Shown here: one piece after another, positions 51,801-64,000 of the stretch
Layout: each line of letters begins with the position of its first letter
Numbering within the stretch: the first letter of the stretch is position 1
Assembly (NCBI RefSeq): GCF_021917145.1
Contig: NC_061070.1
Location: 9,782,743 to 9,846,742 of the forward strand
Source of the DNA: Hypomesus transpacificus
Lineage: Eukaryota > Chordata > Actinopteri > Osmeriformes > Osmeridae
Direction of reading: 5' to 3'
Length of the DNA: 64,000 nucleotides
Translations under genes and position numbers: made by a program
Notes under the pieces: generated by a model
Database searches by the model: none
The model's input: the letters and a program-made list of their open reading frames with translations, nothing else
What the model was told of the DNA's origin: nothing

Positions 51801-54539
51801 AGTAATAGAGGTTAGTACACTTCAGATCGCACTCCATGTTCTGGAGACGAATTTAGAGGCCTCATTACCATAATGCGGCCATCAGGACAGCACAGAGCAG
51901 CGCTAGCGGGGTACGGTGCTGTGGGGTGAATCGGGGCGTCACAATCAACATGCCATCACTTCTGATTAGGAAGAGGGAAACATTTGCATAGAAAACGGGA
52001 CACTGAGGCCCAAACAACCAGCATTTGAGTGCGCACACATTACTGATAAACAGAAACCGATATTAGGGGTGACGGAATTACTTTGAGCACACACAACTAC
52101 AGCTGGTCACCTTAGATAGCCTGGCTCGGCTACGTGACATGGTTGTGGGCCACTACATTTGCGAGCCCCGACCTTAACCCTCGAACGCACCTGAGGAACA
52201 CTAAACACACACAACATCAATCTCAACACAAACCCCCTACTTACAGGCAAGTCCGACAAAAATATTAGTGTACCAACTACATTCAAATACATAACTGATT
52301 GATGTAGTTTGGTGTCACATGACAAACCTCCAGAGGGGCACACGCTGAAGTAAGTCACATGTACGAAAAGTCTGTGACGTATCACTCGCATAGAGTTCCT
52401 CTGACGCATAAATTCATGGCTGCTGTGTATTCAACTGCTCTGATCAGCGCCTTGTGACCCCATCGCCTGCCCTCGCCCCCCTTCCCTCATATACTCAGAC
52501 CCTCACTGCAGCCTCCCCCCCTTTCCTCCTCTCTCTCTCGCTCTCTCTCGCTCTCTCTCTCTCCCCCTCTCTCCCCCTCTCTCCCCCTCTCACACACTCA
52601 ACCCTCTTCCTTGCCAGGAGTACTTTTTCTCAGGGCTCCCAGAATAGCTGTGCCGTAACTCCCACGATAGCGTTACAGGTGTGACAGCGAGACTCTGACC
52701 CCAGACGTCAACGATGCTCCAGCTGGAGAGTCCAGTCAGTGGGTCGTCTCTCATGTCGCCCCCCCCCCCCCCCTCCCCCAACACACGGTCTTTACTGCTT
52801 TGCACGTGACCAAAGCCCGGCAACTTGCAGTGTGGGGGAAAGTGCTTCTCTGTGTGTGTAGGTGTGGGGGGGCTCGGATGCTTGGGAAGTCAATGCCATG
52901 AGAGAGAACTGACAAGTGTCAGTCCGTTCGTAAACTGGGGAACAGCCGGGGCATGGCAGCAGCCAGTGGAGAGCCTGTATAGGAGGCACTGTCGACACCT
53001 GCAGAGGGCCGGCTCACACGCTGCGTCCTATTGGACTAGGCCAGGGAAAGGCATGAATGATGCACATCAACTCACACACCTGAGTGCACAGATCTGAGAC
53101 CAAAACAAGCACCCACACACACCCACACACGCTGTGGGGTCTGCGACTCGGGAAGCGCTGATACCGTGGTCTCCCGCATGGCTGTGTCATTTCTCGCTGT
53201 TGGCGGTTACCATGGAGCCATACTGCAATCACAGGGGGCTAAACAAACATGTTTGGACACACAAACGCACATACACACACACCAGTCATACGCGTGCCGC
53301 CTCGCTTCCTAAACAGGATCCCACAATCTATCAAAGTTTCCTCTGACATGATCAATGTCAGCCACGGGAGCAGTGCTACGTTTCCCAGCAGCACTTAAAG
53401 GATCATTTTCCCTCTCAGAAGTACTAACTAAGCCCTGGCTCTCCAGCAAAGGCACCTTGACAGACCTAAACAGGAGGGGAGGAAAACACGACGGCAGAGA
53501 AACACGGCAGAGACACGCGCGTGTGTGTGTGGCCGAACAATGATAGATGGACAATGAAGGAAGGAATGAGGACCAACTGTTGGGAGAAAGAATTCTACCC
53601 ACCTTCATTGACACACACACACACACCACACACAACCAGGTCCAGCACAGCACACACACATCCCCGTGAGAGCCCCAGTGCCCCGGCCTGCAGGGCCAGT
53701 AGCCCCTCTCCCTCCCCAGCCCAGCCCTATCTCTCATCCATCAGGCTGACCCGGGGTCTGCAGGCTGAGGGCAGAGGAGGGCCCACAGCAGCATCCTGAA
53801 ACAGGAACCAGTCCTGCTATTTATAGAGCCTGAGAACGTCCTGGGGAACGGACACACACACACACACACGCACACACACACACTGACCACTTCCCTTTGA
53901 GAGGGGGCGAGGAGGAAATAAGGAGGAAATCAGTCACAGAACAACACGGGCTGGGGTCCTGTGGGGGGCGGAGCTGACGGGCTAGGTGGCTGGGGAGGAG
54001 ATGAGATTGAGTGTGGTGGGTGTCTGGTGGTGTGTGTCTGATGGTGTGTGTGTGTTGAGCCCCACAAAGTGTTCATCTGAAGCGCACTTAGCCCTTCCTA
54101 AGTCCCCACCTCCTCATCCTGCCTACCTACTTTCCACTGCAGGGGGGGAAATAGTCAAGAGCTAACCACAGCTAGCCCGCTGGAGAGGACTTTAAAGAGC
54201 TTCTGATGCAACCACTACACCAGCAGCACAACCGCGCTGGTTCCTCCTTTCACAATTGTCAAGTGTGTGAGAGAGTGTGTGTGTATGTGTGTGTGTGGGG
54301 GGGGGGTGTGAAATGTTGGGGGGGTGTGGGGATAGGGTTTGTGGTGGTGGGGATAGGGTTGGGTCCGGAAGCGCCCCCGCTGAGTGAACCGGGTTGAGCT
54401 AGCCAGCCAAGCCCTGGCCTATTTCTGACGCGCGTCTCTTGTGTTTGACGCGCTGGCGTGCAGCAACAGTAACCGTGCTGAAGGCAACGGAGAACGGCTA
54501 CGCTGGATGGCAGAGAGGTGGAGACGGAAACAGAGAGAG

Positions 54540-54785
54540 GGTGAAGAGAGCTTGAGAGAGGGAGGGAGGGAGAGGGGAAGCGAGAGGGAGAGGAAGAGAG
54601 AGGGCGAGAGAGAAAGGGAGAGAGAGGGCGAGGAAGGGAGAGAGAGAGAGGGAGGGCGAGGACGCGAGAGGGCGAGAGAGAGAGGAAGAGAGAGGGCGAG
54701 AGAGAAAGAGAGAGGGAGGGCGAGGAAGCGAGAGAAAGAGAGAGGGCGAGAGAGAGAGAGAGGGAGAGGAAGAGAGAGAGAGACA
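54540..54785. repeat. GA-rich simple-sequence tract
   Basis: GAGAGAGGGCGAGAGAGAAA-type imperfect purine repeat of about 245 bp, followed at 54926-54944 by a run of G. Confidence 0.92.
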
Positions 54786-55057
54786 GAGATGGGTTAAGAT
54801 GGACATGCTTAGAAGCTGTGGAGATGAGAGTGTTGTGTTAAATAATACAGCCGTTAAAATGTCAAAACAAATGGGGGTGACAGTGAGGGTGCCCGACATC
54901 GCTTTTTAATAACACGAAGGCGGGCGGGGGGGGGGGGGGGGGGGAAGAGAAGGAGGAAGAGCCAGAAAGAAGGAAAGTGCCGTGGCCCTGGTTCAGTAAG
55001 GCTCGAAGCCTGCGTTCCACTTACAGAGGTTAACCAAGACAAGCAAATAAATCTCAC

Positions 55058-55102
55058 CTAAAAACAGCAGCTCTGCTTTCTCCAATCTGTCCAGGGCAAA
55101 AC
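55058..55102 (-). other. Candidate 45-nt non-coding 5' exon of NDST2
   Basis: On the minus strand a good acceptor (CTCTGTCCTCCTCAG) precedes GTTTTGCCCTGGACAGATTG and a good donor TTTTTAG|GTGAGAT follows 45 nt later. It has no reading frame of note, and the strand and position suit an NDST2 5' UTR exon. It rests on splice motifs alone. Confidence 0.35.
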
Positions 55103-57234
55103 CTGAGGAGGACAGAGGGAGACGGAGAGACACGATTAGATATCTTGGGGTCGAGATGACGTGCGTCATTCAGAGCATCTAGATCCAAACTAGGCGTGTG
55201 TCGCCGTCAAAAACCAGCCGCCGGGCATCATGGGAGAAGAGTTTAACCCCGGACACGACCCTGATACTCCCAGGGTTCCTCCGTCAATCTGCCTGACTTT
55301 ATTGCTGACATTTAAGACAGAACCTAGCCTGGAGACTGGTGCAGGGCCTGGACCATTAAGTCCAATGACGTGTGTGTGTGCACGTACGTGTGTGTGTGAT
55401 GGTGGTGTGAGTGTGTCAGTGAAGGAGGGAGAGTCGAGAGGATAGACGGAGGGGAAGAGAGAGAGAGAGGGGGAGAGAGAGAGATAGAGAGAGAGAAAGA
55501 GGTGGCCAGCCAGTCACTGCCCATTTCACACCAAGGCCGTTTTCATTCATCTCCCTCCAGCATCAGCTCATCTCCAGACTGCTGTTTTTAAAGCACACTT
55601 GATCAAAAGAGTCCCTGGGCTGGCCTAACCCAGAACACGACTAGAACAGAACCAGGGGAGGTCCCACAAGGGCTTCTCCTTTAGGCCTAGTCCTGTCTGG
55701 CCCTGGAATCGTCTGGTCTGGTCTGGTGCTGGTCTAGTCTACAGTACTCTGGCCCCTGAACTAGCCTTGTCTAGCCTGACCTGGTCTCTTGCCTCTGGCC
55801 CTGAGGGGCTTGCGGCAGGGTGTATTAACAGCTGAGGCAGGCAGGCTTTGACTGCACGAGGAGGGGTAGAGGGAGGGGGATGTGGAATGAGATGCCCTCG
55901 CCCCCCATGGCCGTAGACAGGAGCAGTCTAGACCAGGGGAGCCAGAAAGGCTGCAGGTGGGTGTCCATTTGTCAAAGTCAAACAGGGAACACAGAAAAGG
56001 GTTTCTGTGTGTTTGTGCGTGTGTGAGAAAGAGAGCGACTATTAACTTTGAAGAGAATTTGTTTCTGTGTGTTTGTGTATGAGAGACTGACAATTAACTT
56101 TTGAGCAAATGTGTTTTGATGTGAGTGTGTGTGTGTGTGTCTGCAGCCTGCATCAAGAACAAACAATTTAACAAGCCCTCTCTGAACGAACGCCCATCCA
56201 TCTGGAACACACAGAGCTGGCCAGCTTCCCTCGACAGTGTTGGCTAAAATGACTCTCTATCCGTCTCCCCCACCGCCCCCCTCTTCGTCTCTCCATCCCT
56301 CGCTCTCCGTTCATCCCTCGCTTTCACACGCAAACCCTTCTCTCAATTGGTCCACATATTGACAAGATGGGTTATGCAAAGAGCGAGCAAGCATGATGGG
56401 GAAACAAGCTTCCTACCGACCAACCGGATGGGCTGGAACGTCCCTGATAACTCTTCCATCAGAGACAGCCCTTCAAATCAAAAGAGGCATGGATGGATGT
56501 TCATGTTTTGAAGCCCAGTTAGCCTCGACTTTGGTGGTTACATTTCAAATGACTCTTTTGTCTGTGAATGTGGGAGACGAACCCAAACCCACATGTTGGC
56601 AGAAAATGACTGTTCGCACTGCCAGCAAGGCGGTTTTGGTAAGATTTCGACAACATTATGTTAATAATGCATGCTTTAAGAGATCTAGTACACACACATA
56701 CACACAGGACACACACACACACGCACGCCATTTGAACACTAGCAGCTGTGCTGAGCTATGCGATGGCAGCAGCACCTGGCTGTAGTCCTAACCCCACCCC
56801 CCTCAAATGAACTCCAACCCCGGGCCCATAATGGTGTGTGTGTGTGTGTGGGGGGGGCAGTGCCTCTCACATTCCACAGCTCCAATCAGCAGCTTTCCTC
56901 CTAAAGTCGCCGGACCGGCTTAGTAAACTATTGAAGCTCAATCTTCATCGTGAATTTTTCATTGATTGCAATTCAAGTCCGAACCTTAGATCAGTGTGTA
57001 AAGTCAACTTCTTTTAGGGAAAAACCGATGAAGTCAGTCCAGGGGGGGTGTAGTTCCTCTCTCCCACCAGCAGGGGGAGATCTACCCGCAGTAACAAACA
57101 GGGCCGTGCGCGTTCCTTTGAAGCCAGCATTAGAGGTTTGGGGGAGGGCTGTGGGTGTGTGTGTGTGTGTCAGAGGCCCGAGGGCTGGTTTATTCCCTCT
57201 GCCACAGGTGTGTGTTTGTGCTGCACCCACTGCT

Positions 57235-57334
57235 NNNNNNNNNNNNNNNNNNNNNNNNNNNNNNNNNNNNNNNNNNNNNNNNNNNNNNNNNNNNNNNNNN
57301 NNNNNNNNNNNNNNNNNNNNNNNNNNNNNNNNNN
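57235..57334. other. Assembly gap (100 N)
   Basis: Exactly 100 N, the usual placeholder for a gap of unknown size. The first bases after it are AGAGACAGAGAGACAG repeat, so a simple repeat probably broke the assembly. Confidence 0.99.
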
Positions 57335-59175
57335 AGAGACAGAGAGACAGAGAGAGACAGTGACACAGACGGCACAGGGGAAGATGGAAATGGACGTTCC
57401 TGGTGCCAAGCCAGGAAAATGCCAGCCCAACAAAAGAGCCCAGTTGCTTTTTTAGCTGTTATGCTATATCTAGGGCTTGCACAAGCCTCTTCAGGGAGAT
57501 AAATACTGCAACCAATTTAGCAAGACCCACAAAAGCTCGAGAGATTAGGTCCCCAATCACACTGGACACTCAAAATGCCACGGTAGGGAGACTACTGCCG
57601 GCTGGAAGCAGTCCCCTGTTGTTCCCTTTAGAGGAAAGAGCATCAGCTGTGAGCATCAGCATTAGTGACACAAACACAAAACACACTGCCCCTACGTTCC
57701 TCTCCCAGTCTTTATCTGTGGTGGCCGGCTGTTCCAAGTCCATCGTACGGTAATCGGGGCTTTGGCCGGCTGCGAGCTCGCACAGGAAGTACACTTGATC
57801 TGCTGCGCTGCGTGTATTTGGGCCCCCGAGAGCCGTCCCCCTCGCCATCGCCTCGGCAGAACCGGAGGGATCCAATCCCAGCAGGCCTGGGCGTGTCCAT
57901 GCAGGGGGCTGGGGCTGGGTAGGCTACTGACAGCCGGCAAACAAACGGGAGATGTTCTGGGCTTGCATTACAGGAGGTTCCTTCCCGTTCAGAAGAACCG
58001 GCGGAGACGGGTAACCATCAGGACAAACAAGAGTGTAGCGTTAGTGTCAGGGTGGTGTGTCATAAATTTTTTCGTGGCATTCGTGTTCGTGAGCAACAAG
58101 CCGTGTCTTGGGTAAGGTGTTTTGAGAACATCCAAATCCCTTTTTGCCAGACGGTCGGCGATCTTTGGCAGCGTCTTGCAGACGGTGCAGTTTAATAATT
58201 CACTCTATTGTGTGATTTACACACTCGGGTCCCGGAAGGTAAACAAATGGAGCAGAGCAGGGGGAACGGGGGACGGGGGGGGTCGATTGCAGCGTTGGGG
58301 GCGGTGGATTTACGACGGCTCCTTCTGATGAGTTGCGGCGAAAAGGGCGACGTCTCCTTCACGCCGGGGGTCAGACTGTGTTGCTTTCCGTGACTTCCAC
58401 CCACACCATCCATCATCTCCCTCTGGTTTCCCGCCCCAGTCATCCTTGCGTCTAGCAGCAAGCGCCGGCTGCCGGTGTTAGCGAGGACCTTGTTCGGCCA
58501 AGCCGGCCTTGCCAGGAACATCGCAGAGCGCCACGGACCACTGCAGAGCATGACCCGAGCGCTGCGGAGCATTCCAGAACCGAGCAGATCCCAGAGTACT
58601 GCAGGGGGGAGCAGATTATCTCCGAGCAGAGCAAAGCAGAGGGGAACAGGGTATGACGGAGGGGGGAGGGGGGAGCAGCGAGGCGGGGCGGGGGGGCCAG
58701 GCAGGGTAAAGCCTTTAGACGGACTAGAGACTAGAGACTAGAGACGGACGCTTTTGGAGGAGGCTCCTCGGGAGCTGGAGTGCACTCGACTGGAGCGCTG
58801 CGGAGCGGAGCGTGGCAGACAGCTGCTAGCCCTGACAGCGCCAAATCCCACCAAAGCCCTCCGCTCTCAGAGAGAGACAGTGAGGGAGGCGGAGAGATGG
58901 AGAGAGGGAGAGAGAGAGAGATACTAATCTGACCCGAGTGAAAGAGTGGATACGAGTTTAAACAGAAAAGGCGCAGGGTTGTCGCCAAACTAGGGGAAAT
59001 GTTTCTTGAAGGAGGCGGAGGTAGAAGAGAAGGAGGAGGCCGGGCGGGCGGGCGGGAAGCCATTCCTTGGCTGATCTCTCTGACTCGGTGAAGGGAGTCT
59101 AAAGCCATTAGCAAGACAGAGGGAGATTTGAGAGGGGCCTTTCCCACTGGCCTATCTTCACAGGGAGAGAGAGTC

Positions 59176-59184
<9 letters not shown>

Positions 59185-59209
<25 letters not shown>
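59185..59209. repeat. G25 homopolymer
   Basis: Twenty-five G in a row; it may form a quadruplex, and the length call is unreliable. Confidence 0.9.
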
Positions 59210-61534
59210 TCAAAGCTGCCTTAAGAATAGCCACAGGGGCGTGTGGGGGTCTTCAGCACCAAACAATACATGATGGATAGCTGAGGGCTATGGAGGGAGG
59301 GGGAGGTAGGGGCACAAAAGGGCAGGAAATCAAATCACAAAGCGTTTGGTAGGGGAGGGGGGGAAACCAATACATAGTTGAGGATGGCGAGGAGAAGGAT
59401 ACTATGGCGCCCTTGTCTTCCACTTGTGGGACCCCCCCCCCCCCCCACATACCCACCCACAAGCTCCTCTTGAGTTGTTTGACGGTTTTGGTTTCGTTCT
59501 TTGATCTTGAAAATTGAAGTGGATGCAAAAAGCCAGGGGAGTCAGCCAAGTCGCTATGGCAATGTTACAATGCGGTGAGTGGCAGCGCAAGGTCGTGGCG
59601 GATGGCAGAGCGCTGAGCGCTGGAGACACGCCGCCAATCAGCCGTAGTCATGGCTACCAGTGAGAATATGATTTCCAATAGTCCCTCGTCAACCCACGTC
59701 GTACCTTTCTCTCTCTATGTCTGTGTCTCTCTCTCTGCCTCCCCCCCCCCCCCCCGTCTCTCAATATATACACACACACGCTAAGATTCACGTGATTGAA
59801 TCAAAGAATGATCATTTCAGAGTAGCTAAGATCACGGCCTTGGCCGGTCACCATGCATCAGGGTGCACCTGAAGGGGCGGGAGAGCGAGGAGGAGATAAG
59901 CCGACGCTGGCCTGGAGCCTGGAGGGGGAGGTGAGGGGTCTCTCTCAGGATGAGCCCACACCATCTGTTCTCTGCACATCCAGAGGTGGGGAGAAGAAGC
60001 CCCATGCAGACCTTGCCAGACAGGCAGGCAGGCAGGCAGGGAGGGAGCCCTGCTCCAACCCCTTGGATCCATCGCATGTTATCTGGCTAAATATGTGCAT
60101 ATACCATGACTGCTCGCAGTAGAGTGCGGCTCAGGCTGCGTACGCTCTGAACGAACACCACCCGCGCCCCACGCAGGTAAAGTAAGCTAAAACACAGAGT
60201 TTGGCGGCAGGTCCATTTCCAATACGTTATTTTACACTATATTTTCAGGAAAAATCACTGTGTCAAAGGCAATCCCAGCCGAAGTGACTGAACCTGAACA
60301 TGATTTGGAAAATGATGTCAGATTGTTGGCCTTGGGTTGGGTGGCCACCGGCTAGCACTCAGCACCAAACAGGTTAGGAGAACAAGGGAGGATTTTCCAA
60401 ATCCCGAATCAATTGTCCACGACAAAACAACCGTGCCGTGAAGGTCATGCGATCGATATCAATTTCCTTGGTAACGTGTGCACAAAAGACAACTTCTTCA
60501 GTGAAAAGAGGTCCCACTCCGTGTGATGTGGTTTAGCACTTTGAAGAGCTTCCCAAAGGACCGTCTCCAGGCAACAGCTCCCCCCCTCGACGTCGATCGC
60601 TGGTTGCCGTGGCAGCTCAGTTATGAAATGTGATTGACGCGATCGGGCAAGTCGGCAGTAGAATGCACCTCCTACCCAGCCCTCCTCTGCTCCCGGGACA
60701 GGGGGGAGTGTTACCATGGAGACGGCGGGGTCACGATTGGGTCGGGAGGTGAAAAAAAAACAAACACCCGAGCCCTCCGCCGGTTAGATAACTGGAGCAC
60801 AACATACACACAAAAGAACACGTATGCGCTCAGGCGAAGAGCCTGAAAGACGAGGCAAACGTACCTGCCTGTACCATCCCAGACTAGACACCTCCTGGTG
60901 CAGGGGGGGGACGGGACAATTACTGATGGCTCAGAGAAAACCACTTCCGGCGAACGTCGAGAACCCCTTGGCTTCGTTTTTGCGGAGCTTCTGCTGGGAG
61001 ACGGTGATGTGCAGAGACACCAGTAAGATAGGGCTGTTCTCCACAGGCTGGCCTGCCTGGCTGGCCTTCCTGGTTGGCCACCCACCAGGAGCAGAGGATG
61101 CGTAAGGCCCCAGTCTAGCCCAGCCCACTAATCTGCTGCGTCGTCCTCACTGACTGACACAACAGCTCAGGCAATAAAAACACACTAATTGGAGGAGACT
61201 TCTGGGGACACAACACAGTGGAAAACATTCTGGAAGCAGTAAACTGTGTTGAAGGCAAGGTTGGGTGTGCGTTTGTGTGTGTACTCAAACAACCTCTCGC
61301 AGAAATCTGACAGTGACTCATGAAGGACCAGACCAGTAGAAAGAACAGAGTGGCAGGATTTCACATCAAAAACTTGGCGTGTGCGTGTGTGTGTTCCTGT
61401 TCAGAGGAAAGCCAACACTCCCACGCCACAGACACCGTTGTACCGCGCACACACACACACACACACCACCTGTTGCAGTCCGACGCCACATGGACCAAAA
61501 CTGTTTCACATCTTATAAGACGGCCGCTTAACTA

Positions 61535-61582
61535 AAGCACCAAATGTCCCATCTTAGAAAGCACCAAATGTCCCATCTTAGA
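61535..61582. repeat. 24-bp tandem duplication
   Basis: AAGCACCAAATGTCCCATCT plus TAGA occurs twice in direct succession. Confidence 0.92.
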
Positions 61583-64000
61583 AAGCAATAATATCTTAAA
61601 AGCAGGTTGCAAGCCATCAACATAATGCACCTCTACATCCTGCTGTTCAATCTCCATGTGATACTGCGATTCAAGGCTCTTAAAATGCTGCCCCTCTGCC
61701 GCATCAGAGGAATTTGGAAGAAAAATTGTGACAAGCGGTGTCGGAATATGGATGCTTCCATGCATAGAAAGAGAAGGATTGCGTGACGAGTAGAGGAGTC
61801 GAGCGGTTCCATTATAGGGCTTGTTCTGCGCTGTGTCTGGGAGCTGAGAGCTTGTCCTTGTGCCGGTCTCCTGCTGCAGGTAGGCCAATGAAAGGGGAGG
61901 GGAGGAGGGGAGGAAGAGGAGAAGCCGGGGAACATGCTTTTGAATGAGAGAGCCACGCCGTCCGCTGCAGGCTACAGGAGCTGGCTGCGGACAATTAGCG
62001 CAGTGCAGAATTTCAATCACATAATTCATTTTTCATAAGGCGGCTGGATCGAGAGTAGGTAGAGCAGTGTGCTAAGGATAAGTGGTCTGAGACTAGATGG
62101 AGTTATTCCTGGAAGAGGCTGCCAGAATGAAAGAGAGCACTGCAGTAAGCAGAGGCCTGAGGAAACGACTGGAGACGGATCTCTATGGCATAGCCACCTG
62201 GGCTGCCGTGTATGAGAGTGCCCGTGTCAGCCATGCCCATCTCCTCTCAGGCCTCGACGCACTGAGGACAAGAAAGAAAGCTGTCATAACTGACACCCAC
62301 ACAAGACAGTGAGTCGTTGGAGGGCCTCGTCACGGGACCACATCTGATGTCCTCGGAGGTTTCCTCAAACCAAAGACAAGTACCACCATATACATATATA
62401 TATATGCATACCACAACCAGCAACGCACACTGAATTAACTGCAACGAGAACAATATGTTCGGTCACCTGCCACCGCTAATAAGTGAAATGTGCACACACA
62501 CTGCACACACAACCGTGGCTGACCTTTCATTCCCCAAGAACTGATACTGTGTGCGGTCGATAGAAAGCAATGATGGTGCTTGTTTCACCATCCAAGTGTG
62601 TGTGTGTGTGCGGCCCCTAGGTAAATACTCGGACCAGATCCAATCAAATCGGGCTCAGCGGTTTAGGCCCGGCTATTGCGTCGATGTCATTTCTATGATA
62701 ATTGCGTACAAGTCAATTTCCTGCTCCACATTGACTCCCATAGCGGTTGGTTCAGTGGGGGGGGGGGAATCCAAATGGAAAAGATGGAGTAGAGAGAAAG
62801 GTGGAAAGAGAGAGCTGTATAGACAGTCTCTGGATAAGTAGGGAACACGGGGAGATGGAGACAAGGCTATGGCAGGAACTAAAACACTATGACCTACATG
62901 CTGGCTGATACTGTGCACATGATGCATCCGTCTCCATGGCAATTAACTCTTTTTATAGCTACCTGTTCTCTGTAGATTGATCTCCCCTACTGAGTATCAA
63001 CATGCTGCCTGCCCCTCTGATTACAAAGAAAATGTAAGCCGCACCAAATTCATTCGGCAACTTTGAAATTGGACTACAGTCCACACTCATCCAGCAGGGG
63101 CCGCGTCGAATCACGGGGGAGCCTGGGAGGAGAGGGGCCTGCTGGGACGTGTAGTGCCTCGTCCCTGCCATGCTGGAGAGCCAGGCGACGGTGCCAACAA
63201 AGAGACCAGAACTGACCGCAGACTAATCCCTGGATGGCAGTGGAGGGTGATGATAGCATATGACACAGTCTCAAGTGTGTGTGTGTGTGCGTGCGTGTAA
63301 GCAGCCTGCCATAATCTGCTGAAACCACAGGTCCTGTACCAGGAAGCAGCACAATGCGCCAGGGGAAACCAATATGCTTGCTGCACTCGTTAAGCCTGTG
63401 TGTGAACCAGACAGTCCCATCTGTGGAGGCAGCCAGAGTCGGGCTTAGACACCACACAGGAGAGCAGGACGACCAGAAGCTGAACGGGGAGGAAGGAAGA
63501 GGATGACACGCACAGGAAGGATGTGAAACCGGCCCGCTGCAGAGAGACTCTGATGGGACAGGACTAGGCGAGGGGCATGCCGCGTGCATCAGTCAGCGGG
63601 TGTAAGGTCGTCCCTGTGCGACGCCCACGCGGTCACACACTCCAGTCAGACGCAGCTGCGCTCCGGCAAAGGGGCCCCCGAACGAGCAGACTTTCGGGGC
63701 CCGTTTGAGTTCCGCAGCCTGTAGCATTGGGCGGGAGCGACAGTGCACTCGCGGGAGCTTGGATAGGGAACACACACACACTCACTCACACGCACAGAGC
63801 CCAGCGAGTCCTAATGAGCAGCTGGGCATTGCAAGGCCATAATGGAATACTGAGTAGAGGGCCGACAGGGGAATTTACCTGCAATACGAGCCTTTTGCTT
63901 CTCATGTAATTACCCTGTGATGAACACAGCACTCCAGACTCTCTGCAGAGCGGGGGTCCAGTCCAAAATGTGATTACACTGCAATAACACAATTAGACAC

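Larger units (their letters stand above)
51801..57234. other. Upstream of NDST2; no gene supported
   Basis: Mixed GC-rich, CA/GT and GA repeat DNA. A candidate 5' exon at 55058-55102 is listed separately. Reading frames here follow simple repeats. Confidence 0.5.
57335..64000. other. GC-rich non-coding DNA, no gene supported
   Basis: No reading frame resembles a known protein. It holds a 25-base G run, C runs at 59432-59446 and 59743-59754, a GGCA run near 60023-60040, a 24-bp tandem duplication at 61535-61582, and short GT arrays. It could be a distal NDST2 5' intron, a promoter, or intergenic DNA. Confidence 0.5.

Noticed and set aside
62097..62312. 71-aa plus-strand frame with balanced composition
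   Set aside because: No recognised homology, no splice or neighbour support; too short to call.

Overview
The window is vertebrate nuclear DNA: multi-exon genes with GT-AG introns, vertebrate protein families, very dense CA/CT microsatellites, minisatellites, Tc1/mariner and miniature inverted-repeat elements, an L2-like LINE relic and a tRNA-derived SINE. The SINE tail and the Tc1 type point to a ray-finned fish; a salmonid/pike/smelt-type lineage is plausible but the species cannot be fixed from sequence alone. A run of 100 N at 57235-57334 is an assembly gap.

Layout. 1-5079 (+) is the 3' part of NVL, with a nearly complete Tc1-like transposon in an intron. Convergent to it, 7200-12179 (-) is DEGS1 (three coding exons, 323 aa). 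15110-18333 (-) is FBXO28 (five exons, about 386 aa), followed closely by POLR1C at 18834-21401 (-; nine exons, 351 aa). 23291-24856 (-) is a single-coding-exon GPRIN-family gene with a probable non-coding first exon near 27.2 kb. 28-37 kb is repeat-rich intergenic DNA with two foldback elements, a LINE reverse-transcriptase relic and several tandem arrays. 38488-50601 (-) is a complete NDST2-type heparan sulfate N-deacetylase/N-sulfotransferase (13 coding exons, 895 aa). Above it, 50.6-64 kb has a GC-rich CT-repeat leader region, one candidate non-coding exon at 55.1 kb and otherwise no supported gene.

The genes are ordinary vertebrate housekeeping or cell-biology genes and do not form one pathway: ribosome assembly (NVL), RNA polymerase I/III subunit (POLR1C), ceramide synthesis (DEGS1), ubiquitin ligase adaptor (FBXO28), neuronal G-protein effector (GPRIN-like) and heparan sulfate modification (NDST2). 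NVL-DEGS1-FBXO28 is a linkage also known in human 1q41-q42; its junction with POLR1C, GPRIN and NDST2 is not the human arrangement. I found no convincing undescribed system. The most unusual structures are a four-fold perfect tandem duplication of a POLR1C 3' splice site, a minisatellite that grew out of a LINE reverse-transcriptase codon block, a SINE inserted inside a minisatellite, three NDST2 introns made mostly of minisatellite, and a perfect 59-bp palindrome in DEGS1 intron 1.
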